Below, in pieces: positions 56,284 to 64,000 of a stretch of DNA of 64,000 nt. A program made the position numbers and the translations under genes. The stretch's first letter is position 1. Each line of letters opens with the position of its first letter. Source of the DNA: CAVTYH01 sp963738835 (GTDB taxonomy: Bacteria > Planctomycetota > Planctomycetia > Pirellulales > JADZDJ01); assembly GCA_963738835.1 (NCBI GenBank), contig CAVTYH010000002.1, positions 434,001 through 498,000 on the forward strand. Reading direction: 5' to 3'. The notes below the pieces were generated by a model that saw only the letters and a program-made list of their open reading frames with translations, did not search any database and had not been told where the DNA came from.

Positions 56284-56860
56284 CGCGGAGCAGAAGAGGC
56301 ATCGGGAACGAATGGCACTTTATTACGGAGATGAAAAAGGTGTCAGCCTTTATTTAGGGTTTCCCGACGCCTTCGTTTTACCATCCTCAAAACCAAAACT
56401 CTCTGCCGGCTCCAGGCGGCTTGACAATTAACACAGTCGCTAAACCCCTGCCCGCCGCGTGGTGAGGGGCCAGGATTCGCGGTTGCAGAACCGATCCCTA
56501 GATGCATGACGTTGGATGATGGCCGAGAGCTACGCTGTTCCGGCGAACTACAGTGCATTACCGACTGCTTTTCTTACTCCTTATCTTCCCCATCAGGCCA
56601 CGGCGTCTCGGTTTATGCTGGGGTTATTGCCGGTTAGGGGGCGGAGAGAGAGGAGACGCGTCGTTTTTCCGTCCTTCCCGGCGGAGGATTTCTTCATTTT
56701 TTTCTTGACCTGCTTACCGGCCCCGTGCTACGCTGCACCTGAGATTGCGGTTGCTCCTCAGCCAAAGTTGTGAGATCTGAGATTATTAGAATCGCGGCAT
56801 CGCAATGTCTTGAAGTCGGTGAAAGAGCAGTTTGTGGGAACTTTTCTTAAACGTCAAAAG
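56284..56860. other. Intergenic region with a 54-bp repeat copy
   Basis: About 580 bp without a supportable gene. It contains the first copy (56306-56358) of a repeat whose twin lies at 58010-58064. T-rich stretches (56690-56706) precede the PEP-CTERM gene. Confidence 0.5.
56306..56358 (+). repeat. 54-bp direct repeat, copy 1
   Basis: GAACGAATGGCACTTTATTA then CGGAGATGAAAAAGGTGTCA and GCCTTTATTTAGGG. It differs at only about two positions from the copy at 58010-58064. The two copies flank a PEP-CTERM gene. Confidence 0.8.
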
Positions 56861-57958
56861 ATGAGCAATACGATGAAAGTTTTTCACTATCGTCAAGTCT
56901 TTGGTGCAATTGCCACTGTAGCCGTGCTCGCGATCCCTTCCGGCCGGTCGGCGACGGCGGCGATCACCTTCTCAACCTTTGTTGACGGTTCAGCGATCAA
57001 CGCGGTGGAAGGGCAACAGAACACGATTGCCTTCACTTACGCCGGCGACAAATTTGTGGGATCGGTCTATTTCGGGGGCAACAACCTGCAGCTTTATTCG
57101 ACGGATTTGACTGGCGGCAATGTTCAGAAGTTTGGAGACCCCCTTCCGACTGGATCAGGTGAGGTTGTCGTAGCTGCCTCTCTAGGGCAGGGCGGTTTCG
57201 CCCAGGGCGATATCTACGCGGGACCTGCCAACGCAAATATTTATCACTACAGCAACGCTGGTGGAGCACCCACGCTGTTCGCGACCACACCCGACGGTTC
57301 GGCGGTTCGTCAAATCTTCTTTGATCCTGGCAGCAGTTTTGGCGGCAACATGCTGGTGACGACCACTTCCGGATTAATCCTTAAGATTGACTCCACCGGG
57401 TCCGTCACCACTCTCGCGAGTGTGGGCGAGGACACTGAAGGAATGGATATCGCCCCAAGTACATGGGGATCGTACGCCGGCAGTTTGCTAGTGGCGTCTG
57501 AAGGCAGCGGGGCGCTGCGGTTGATCAGTCCTGGCGGAGGTATAACAGTCGTGCCTAGCATCACTGTTCCAATTGCGGAAACGGTGAGCTTCGTTCCGTT
57601 GAATCTCGGGGCATCGGGCAACCCGCTTGAAGGTTTCTATGTTGCCAATTACCCCGTCGACATCCAGAAGGCCGACGCTAGCCAGTTTAGCGGGCTGTTG
57701 GGAGATGCCATCATTACGTCAGAAGATGGCTCCAACGCGCGCATCTGGGATCTAAAATACGATCCCATGGCCGATGCGTTTTCCATAGCTCTGGTTGGAA
57801 ATCTTCCCAATCAGTCGGAAGACGGAATTTTTGTGACCGCAGAGCGGATCAATGATCTCAATCCCGCTCCAGAACCTGCGAGCATCGTCGTCTGGATGAG
57901 TCTGGGGGGAATTGCTCTCTTATTCTCTGCCAGCAAACACATCCGCCGCGCTGCATAA
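56861..57958 (+). CDS. PEP-CTERM sorting-domain protein with propeller-like repeats
   Basis: 365 residues from the ATG at 56861 (a TTG at 56810 and an ATG at 56873 are alternatives). Signal peptide ends GRSATAAI. The middle has beta-propeller-like repeats (GGFAQGDIYAGPANANIYHY, NMLVTTTSGLILKIDSTGSV). The C-terminus PEPASIVVWMSLGGIALLF followed by RR is the PEP-CTERM signal, recognised by an exosortase for surface sorting. No exosortase in the window. Confidence 0.85.
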   Translation: MSNTMKVFHYRQVFGAIATVAVLAIPSGRSATAAITFSTFVDGSAINAVEGQQNTIAFTYAGDKFVGSVYFGGNNLQLYSTDLTGGNVQKFGDPLPTGSGEVVVAASLGQGGFAQGDIYAGPANANIYHYSNAGGAPTLFATTPDGSAVRQIFFDPGSSFGGNMLVTTTSGLILKIDSTGSVTTLASVGEDTEGMDIAPSTWGSYAGSLLVASEGSGALRLISPGGGITVVPSITVPIAETVSFVPLNLGASGNPLEGFYVANYPVDIQKADASQFSGLLGDAIITSEDGSNARIWDLKYDPMADAFSIALVGNLPNQSEDGIFVTAERINDLNPAPEPASIVVWMSLGGIALLFSASKHIRRAA

Positions 57959-58598
57959 TCACTTGGATTCGCACCAGTGGTAGAGCAGTAAACGGACGAA
58001 GAAGTGTCAGGAATGAATGGCACTTTATTACGGAGATGAAAAAGGTGTCAGCCTTTATTTAAGGTGACATCTATGTCTTCTTCACCTTTGTCTTCCTTGA
58101 AGCTTGTGATAGCGCTGGCCGTGGGGGTGAACTCGGCCCGTGGGGGAATGAAACGAGAAAAATGCACTCGCGCTAGCCGTGGGGGGAGCGCAGGCTGGTA
58201 CGATAACGAGCATTCCGAGCCTGAATCGGCTCCCGGCTCAGTCCAAATGGGAAATGCCAGTGTAACCTGCCGAGAATATGCCCGGAAATAAAACAAAAAA
58301 TTCTTGCACTCCAAGCGATTGCAATTTATAAACAATTGGTCAGTTTGGGGGGTGCTCTCGTCTTTCTGCCAGATCCGCGGTACTTCCAACGCTTGCACGC
58401 TCAGAAATATAGAATTCTGTTCGCTAAGCCCGAAATAGTGGCGAGCGGGCAGTAATCCTCAGCGATAAACCGAGTCGCCAACTCATTCGGAGTACGGTCG
58501 CTGCCTGCGGCACGCAAGCGGTCGTCGGCAGGATCGAAGTTAGCCTAATCATTATAATACGACAACACTGGTCGCGTGACACCCTGGAGGCCACATCC
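57959..58598. other. Intergenic region with second 54-bp repeat copy
   Basis: 640 bp without a supportable gene. Contains the repeat copy at 58010-58064 and presumably the promoter of the next PEP-CTERM gene. Confidence 0.5.
58010..58064 (+). repeat. 54-bp direct repeat, copy 2
   Basis: GAATGAATGGCACTTTATTA then CGGAGATGAAAAAGGTGTCA and GCCTTTATTTAAGG. It lies 50 bp after the PEP-CTERM gene stop. Confidence 0.8.
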
Positions 58599-59492
58599 AT
58601 GAAACAAGTTCTATCAGCGCTACTCGTGATCGCTGCTGTTTTGTTGCTAGTTGCTAGCGCATCGGCGGCGGCGGTCGGTGTAAACTTCGTCGACTCCAAC
58701 GGTGTCGGCGCCGATCCTGACAATGGCGTCCAAGACGGAATTCAGGATTCCTTGGCCCCAGCCGACTTGGCCGGCGCCCCCGGCTACGAGCAGTTGAATT
58801 GGAACAACCTCGGCCGCTGGGGCACGCCCGATTTCGTTCCTCCGCTGCACGACCATGCCGGCGTGAGCACGGGCATTAACGTCACGTGGGATTCGAACAA
58901 CACCTGGCGAGACGGAGCCGATCTCGGCACGCCCAATGGCAAGCTGATGTACGGATACATCGATTCCACCGGCAATCCGAATCAGGACGGACCTCCCTAT
59001 CAGGGATTTAACAACGCGAACAAGCCCGATATCCGTTTCACCGGGCTAAGCGCCTGGCTGTCGTCCGTGGGCGCCTCCAGCTATAGCGTGCTGATCTATA
59101 CCGACGGCGACGCCACCGAAGGCCGCACCGCCGAGTACTGGCTGCAGAGCATCCTCAGTCCCCCAGATCAGGATTTCAACAACCTGACCCTGGGTCCCGA
59201 TCTTTCGTCGCATATCTTCAACAAGGATACCGATAACTTTGCCGGCACGTTTACTCAAATTCCGGCGGCGGCCAATTCCTTGGCCAACGCGGCCAGCGGA
59301 AATTACATGGTCTTCGACGGACTTACCGCCGACCAGTTCTTGGTGCGGACCGAAGAACGCGACTTCCGGGGGCAACTTAACGGCATACAAATTGTGGCTG
59401 CGGTGCCGGAACCATCGACGTTGGTGCTGCTAGCCCTGGGCGGGCTGATCTTGTTGAAATCCAGGGCGGGAAAAAAGGTGGCAGGAAAATAA
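58599..59492 (+). CDS. PEP-CTERM sorting-domain protein
   Basis: 297 residues. GGAGG precedes the ATG. Signal peptide (LSALLVIAAVLLLVASASAA). The mature domain (GVNFVDSNGVGADPDNG, WNNLGRWGTPDF, SAWLSSVGASSYSVLIYTDG) is a beta-rich surface domain of unknown ligand. It ends VPEPSTLVLLALGGLILL followed by a basic tail, a classic PEP-CTERM signal. It is unrelated in sequence to the preceding PEP-CTERM protein. Confidence 0.9.
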   Translation: MKQVLSALLVIAAVLLLVASASAAAVGVNFVDSNGVGADPDNGVQDGIQDSLAPADLAGAPGYEQLNWNNLGRWGTPDFVPPLHDHAGVSTGINVTWDSNNTWRDGADLGTPNGKLMYGYIDSTGNPNQDGPPYQGFNNANKPDIRFTGLSAWLSSVGASSYSVLIYTDGDATEGRTAEYWLQSILSPPDQDFNNLTLGPDLSSHIFNKDTDNFAGTFTQIPAAANSLANAASGNYMVFDGLTADQFLVRTEERDFRGQLNGIQIVAAVPEPSTLVLLALGGLILLKSRAGKKVAGK

Positions 59493-59563
59493 TCGTCGTG
59501 ACATCTTTTTGCCTCGGGCGAGCGCACGATCTTTCGTGGTCGAAATCATGAATTCCCGAGGCG

Positions 59564-62028
59564 CTAGTACGCCGGTTCGCTCTGGCCGCCGGGGCCAATG
59601 CGGTAGGGGAGCCAGACCAGGGCGACTTTGCTGACGGCAATGTCGGTCTTGCGCGGATGAATGGGGCACTCGGCCAGGGCAAGTTGCTTGGGATCATATT
59701 TCTGGTCGATGGCGCCGGTGGCGGCATCGAGTTCCGATTGCATGGCGGCTCGCCGTTGCTGGATCGATTCCAAACTCTCTTCCGCATGGGCCACATCGGT
59801 TTGCTCGCCGGCGACGCTGCCGACCCGCCGAGCTGCGGTGGACATGGTCGAGATGTTTCGCTGGCTCGTGACTTTACGCCCACCGGCCAAAGCACCAACG
59901 ATGGTCGTGATGATCGACATCAAGGCGCTGATGATTTTCTGCCAGCGCTGCCCTTTCTGCTTTTCCACCGCCTGATTCGCGCTGAATTTGGCCGTCGATC
60001 GTGGCTAGTTTCTTGGAATAGCCATCGGCGATTTTCTTCTTTTCGGCGGCGCACTGTTCCTGGCATTTCGATCCGAGGCGCTTTAGAAAATCGTCTTTGT
60101 TTTCACCGGGCTTCGAGCTTTCGCCGAGCGCTTCGCATTGCCACAGGTCAAACGTGCGACTGGAATAGAGCGCGCTGGCCAAATCTTTTTGCCACGCGGC
60201 GTACGATTTAGCCCGACCGGCCGCGGCGGGCAAATCGGCAAAGCTCGCCCGGGCGTCGGGCTGTTTTTCCAGCGTGACGCGGCTTTCGTCCCAATCGTCG
60301 GTTTGGTTCCAGGGCGATTCGATGGTCTGATCGTCCAAGAGCGACACGATGGAAACATTTTGCCACTGGTCGACGCTGTGCTTCGCATCGACAAAGTGCA
60401 GCCGGGCAGCGCCGACCAGCGCGGCCCGGTATTCCATCTGTTCGGCTGAACTAGGTGGGCGTTTCGGAACCGCAAAACTTTCGCCGGCCTCGGTTGGCAC
60501 CAGTGGACGCTGTGAGGCCGCGGCCGCCGGCTTGGGCTTGGGGTCGTCGGTCGAGACGGTTCCATCCAATGCCGTTGGCACCGTATCGCGGATGCCGGCT
60601 TTCTGTTTTCGCGGCGCCATCAGTTTTTGAATTTGCACCCGACTCAACGGACCGCACAGGTAAGACATGCACCAGCGAGATTGGAACACCGACGGCTGAT
60701 CGTCGTGAACATTCTTCATTAAGAACACTCGACTGCCCAAGCCTGCCAGTAATTCCTCGATTCGTCCGCGATCGAATTTAGCGCCTGCCATGGCGCCTGG
60801 CGCCTTCGAGTCCTTCCATAACGCGGGCTTTGTCGCGCTCGGTTTGTAATCGTCCGATAAACCAGGTGCCGGCATTGGCCAGCCCCTTGTAATCCAGGTC
60901 GACGGGGTTTTGCGTCGCCAGAACAATTCCTAATCCGAATGCTCTGGCTTGTTTGAGCAACGTGAGCATCGGCTGCTTGCAGGGCGGATTGCGCGATGGC
61001 GGAAAATAACCGAACACCTCGTCCATGTAAAACAGCGCTCGCAAATTGGGACTGCCGGGCTGCGCACGAACCCAGGCGAGCAACTCACCGAGCAAGATCG
61101 TGACGAACGACATGCGCTCCGTATCGTTCAAATGGGCGATGTTGATGATTGTTAAGCGGGGTTTTTTGTCGGCTGTGTATAACAATCGCTGGATATCCAG
61201 CGGCTCACCTTCCATCCACGTCGAAAAGCCCGGCGATGCGAGCAGGTTGTTCAACTGCATCGCCAGAGAGGTGCGATCTTTGGTTGGGTAAAAGCTTTCC
61301 AAATCGACCATGCCGACTTTTTCGAACGGAGGCGACTGAATGCCGCGGATCAGAGCGGGGATATCCAAGCTTTTTCCGGCGAGCCATGCTTGTTCAATGA
61401 TTTGCGACAGTAAGATGTGTTCACGGCTGCGAACAGGATCGGCCTCAATGCCCATAAACGCCAATAAGCCGGAGACCGTCGCGGCCAACAGATCGTGACG
61501 CGATTCAGAATCGGCCAGCAACTCCGACGACGGAGGTGCGAACGAACGCAGCACCGTGAGTTGCAAGCCGGCGCTGGAGCCGGGCGTGTATATCGGTTTG
61601 TCTGCGGCGTCGACGTACTCTTGAATTCGAGATTTTTTTTCATCCCAATGCGCGAGTCCATCCGACCAGGTTTGCGCTCGCTGGGCGGCAAGCTCGTCAA
61701 CGGTGCATCCCTGGCGTTGCGCCTCGCCCTCTTCAATCCAAGGACGAAAGTCCTCGGGACGAAGTTCCGGGAATGCCAACAATAGATTTCCAAGATCACC
61801 TTTGGGATCGATGGCAATGGCGGGAACACCATTGAGCGCCGCTTCCTCCAACAGCGCCAGGCACAAGCCGGTTTTACCACTGCCGGTCATTCCGACGCAC
61901 ACGGCATGCGTGGTCAAGTCGTTCGAATCGTAGAGAAGATTCTCTTTCGTCGTCCGTTCCAGCTTTGGTTTATTCAAGTCGTAGTGCCGACCAAGATAGA
62001 ACGAGCCTTTTTTATCGACTTCAGCCAT
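59564..62028 (-). CDS. HerA-like / DUF87-type ATPase, large ATP-binding protein (two frameshifts)
   Basis: 820 residues after removing one base near 60800 and one near 59980. The first part (from ATG 62028) has GMTGSGKTGLCLALLEEAAL (Walker A), DPKGDLGNLLL, LFYMDEVFGYFPPS (Walker B) and LATQNPVDLDYKG, typical of HerA/FtsK-like P-loop ATPases. The middle (LEAPGAMAGAKFDRGRIEEL, VFLMKNVHDDQPSVFQSRWC) and the last part (VEKQKGQRWQKIISALMSII, a short hydrophobic helix, and a coiled coil) complete the known long form. Role uncertain: DNA or protein translocation coupled to ATP hydrolysis is inferred. Confidence 0.82.
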
Positions 62029-62328
62029 AGCGGTAATGCAATGTAGGTTGGGAATTCACGCCCCACGCTATTGTGACATTCCTTGCTGCGACTTCTAGTG
62101 CGCGAAAGTGCGAGGGCACGATTTCTTGCTGCCATTGAGGATGAAGGCGGCCCAGTCGTGAGGGGGCAAACGCTTTGGTGGGGGCAGTGGTGATGCTGAG
62201 ATCGACGGGTGGTTCGCCGCTAGCGGGCTATGGCAATTTGCGAAATGCCCAATATTCACGTTGCCGGCTGTTCGTGGTTTGCGTATTCTCTGGCGGCAAA
62301 TTTTGATTGTTTCCCTGGAGGGCATGTC
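62029..62328. other. Divergent intergenic region
   Basis: 300 bp between divergent genes. No gene or strong repeat seen. Confidence 0.4.
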
Positions 62329-63291
62329 ATGCGACTTGTCTTGATCGCAGGTTTTCTTTCCGCCACGATTGTTGGCGTTGTCTTGCATGCTGAAGTGCGC
62401 GGCGAAGAGCTCGGCAGCGCCGTCGATGCTGAGAAGGCCGCCAAGCTGCTGGAGGGTATGCAGCCGGTGATGATTGATATTACTGACCGCGCACCGCCGT
62501 CGGCCGAAGAGTGGCAAGCCCGTCAGGAAGAAGGGCAGCGCGGCGGAATGCTCGGCAGCCTGGCCGATTTTGGCAGCAAGACCATCACCTTCATGAACAC
62601 GCGGTACCTGACTGCCAATCCGGCGGAAGCCACGCTAGCTTCGTTCGGCAAAATGGGCGCCGGCAAGCGGTACGATCGGTTCGGGCAAATTCAGGGCGTA
62701 GAGTTTTCGCTTGATCAGAACCAATGGAAGCAGAAGCATGTGCTGAACGCGGCGGCGCTGTTCAAACTGGCCGGCAGCCGATTTTTGGAATTCGCCGGCG
62801 TGACACTGGAAGCGGCGGTGGATGACAAACGCCAGATTGAAGTGACATTCGTCGGCACCACGGTTCCCAAAGACGAAGCGGTGCGCCGGCTGAATGCCGA
62901 TCCGGCGGCGTTGGAATATCTGGAAGCGCTGCAACTGAGGCGCGCCGATTTCGACAAGCACAAAAAACTGTTTGGCGGCGAAGCGCCGCCAGCGCCCAAA
63001 ATTGTGCTGGCGAATGTTGTCATGCTGAACGGCAATTTTTCGAAAGCGCTTGATGCCAGCGTCGATGGTAAACTCAACGCCAAGGTCGTCGGCGATGGCA
63101 TCGAACTGAAAGCCACCAAAAAAGATGGCGAAGAAATCACTCTGCTCTCGCCCGTCGTGCGCTGCTATCGCACCTACTCGGTGGAATTCAAAACCGACGC
63201 CGGCGGCCTGCCCATCCATATCTCGGTGCCCGACCGAGAAGGCAAACCGCACACCGTGGGGCAGGTTTTTGATCTGACGCCCGATTTGTGA
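62329..63291 (+). CDS. Secreted hypothetical protein
   Basis: 320 residues. ATG at 62329 follows GGAGGG with six-base spacing; upstream in-frame ATG at 62230 is unlikely. Signal peptide (VLIAGFLSATIVGVVLHAEV). The mature protein is charged and mixed alpha/beta, with no Cys clusters and no recognised motif. Monocistronic by position. Function unknown. Confidence 0.75.
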   Translation: MRLVLIAGFLSATIVGVVLHAEVRGEELGSAVDAEKAAKLLEGMQPVMIDITDRAPPSAEEWQARQEEGQRGGMLGSLADFGSKTITFMNTRYLTANPAEATLASFGKMGAGKRYDRFGQIQGVEFSLDQNQWKQKHVLNAAALFKLAGSRFLEFAGVTLEAAVDDKRQIEVTFVGTTVPKDEAVRRLNADPAALEYLEALQLRRADFDKHKKLFGGEAPPAPKIVLANVVMLNGNFSKALDASVDGKLNAKVVGDGIELKATKKDGEEITLLSPVVRCYRTYSVEFKTDAGGLPIHISVPDREGKPHTVGQVFDLTPDL

Positions 63292-63427
63292 GCGTCGTTC
63301 GGCTGCCGCTCACCGAAAAATAACCAGCTCCCACGCGGCTATTAGCTGGTCACTCTGATTGTCGTCGGATACCATCAGACGTTGGACGCCGAGCCGGGGA
63401 CTCTGAGCGTCGAATGGAGGGGATCCG

Positions 63428-64000
63428 ATGACCGGGATGACCACTCTTATTCGCCGCCGAAAATCTAGCCTGAGGCGCTCTGCACAGCGGCACCAGCGCC
63501 GGGCCGCGGGCGGTTCATTTTTCGATCGGCCACGCTGGCTCTGCCCGCTATTCGAAGCGCTGGAAGACCGGGCCCTGCTGAGCGTGGCGCAAGATTTGGC
63601 CACGGCGATTGCCCCATATCAGACGGCGCTGACGACCGCGCTAAACACAGCCACACAGTTGCCGCTGGTGGGCCAACAGCTAACCAGCTTGACAGAATTC
63701 ACCTCGATCTTGCAGAACACGGCGGCGAATATCGCGCCTCAAACACAAAACATCACCAATAACGGCCATTATCAAATTACCGTCGGGCTGCCCGCGCTAT
63801 CGAAAACATTCAGTTTCAATTTGGGGCTGGACGCATTCCTGCAAGCAAAGGCGACGGGCAACGTTCAGGCCGACGTCAATCCGACGCTGTATGTGGGATT
63901 CGATTACAACAACGGATCTGTATCGCTCGATGTGAGTCAAACTCATTTCGACATCGGGTTTGGTCTTTCGCTGCCTGGTTTCCAAGGCACGTTCAGCTTA
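63428..64000 (+). CDS. Planctomycete extracellular protein, N-terminal part only (runs off the window)
   Basis: ATG at 63428 has GGAGGGG upstream; 191 codons are open to the right edge. A basic N-terminus (IRRRKSSLRRSAQRHQRRAA) leads to LFEALEDRALLSVAQ. This is the LExRxLLS motif that starts many large planctomycete surface proteins (Planc_extracel-type, from memory). The visible mature part is Thr/Gln/Asn-rich with beta-type segments (YQITVGLPALSKTFSFNLG, LYVGFDYNNGSVSLDVSQTH). Probably a long repetitive surface protein. Confidence 0.8.
   Translation, partial: MTGMTTLIRRRKSSLRRSAQRHQRRAAGGSFFDRPRWLCPLFEALEDRALLSVAQDLATAIAPYQTALTTALNTATQLPLVGQQLTSLTEFTSILQNTAANIAPQTQNITNNGHYQITVGLPALSKTFSFNLGLDAFLQAKATGNVQADVNPTLYVGFDYNNGSVSLDVSQTHFDIGFGLSLPGFQGTFSL

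Noticed and set aside
56312..56431. A 39-codon frame within the 54-bp repeat (MALYYGDEKGVSLYLG)
   Set aside because: No ribosome binding site, and the second repeat copy stops after 16 codons, so the frame is not conserved.
1..64000. tRNA, rRNA and CRISPR arrays
   Set aside because: GTTCGA-like strings were examined but fall in the GGTCGAACG repeat rather than in a cloverleaf. No regularly spaced repeats with unique spacers were seen.

Overview
The window looks like a planctomycete chromosome, probably Pirellulales-like (inference, no search was run). The evidence is two PEP-CTERM proteins, a large extracellular protein with an N-terminal LEDRALLS-type motif, a ThuA-domain protein, a polysaccharide lyase, a Cache-linked Ser/Thr kinase, RHS debris, and many dispersed palindromic repeats. 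No rRNA, tRNA, CRISPR array or complete insertion sequence was recognised.

Layout. 0-8 kb: an edge-truncated hypothetical, a lone OppF-type ATPase, a hybrid histidine kinase, a PPOX-fold protein, a membrane-anchored hypothetical and a GH13 amylase-like enzyme. 8-23 kb: a Ser/Thr kinase, a secreted pair including an NHL propeller, an ABC-2 exporter pair, a NYN nuclease / KOW protein / membrane protein trio, a SpoIIAA-like protein, a secreted SnoaL-like protein, a Gly-rich secreted protein, a GH18 enzyme and a PP2C phosphatase. 23-31 kb: a PEGA lipoprotein, the lipid-transport set mlaE-mlaF-mlaD, a rhamnogalacturonan-lyase-like enzyme, OsmC, a DUF1648 protein and a zinc-ribbon microprotein. 31-44.4 kb: respiratory complex I genes nuoA, C, D, then H, J, K, L, M, N. 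This cluster lacks nuoB, nuoI and nuoEFG, and a redox-type gene sits antisense between nuoD and nuoH. 44.4-50 kb: a conserved hypothetical, TatD, then lysine 2,3-aminomutase followed by two D-Ala-D-Ala-ligase-like ATP-grasp enzymes, the second fused to a GNAT acetyltransferase. 50-55 kb: a membrane glycosyltransferase carrying an in-frame repeat insertion, then an accessory patch with RHS fragments, MITE-like elements and a superinfection-immunity/GIY-YIG fusion gene. 55-64 kb: ThuA, two PEP-CTERM proteins, a HerA-like ATPase, a secreted hypothetical and the edge-truncated extracellular protein.

About 21 single-base indels interrupt otherwise convincing genes: oppF, the kinase, nuoH, J, L, M, N, kamA and others. 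In each case one inserted or deleted base restores the full family-like protein and often an ATGA gene overlap. Because essential complex I genes are hit repeatedly, consensus-sequence error is the simplest explanation. These genes are therefore listed over their full span as CDS with the frameshift stated, and translations should be corrected before use.

The most interesting biology is (1) the kamA / ATP-grasp / ATP-grasp-GNAT cluster, which could make an acetylated beta-lysine peptide; (2) the Imm_superinfect-like membrane domain fused to a GIY-YIG nuclease; (3) a dispersed repeat spliced in frame into a glycosyltransferase; and (4) at least eight dispersed repeat families between genes.
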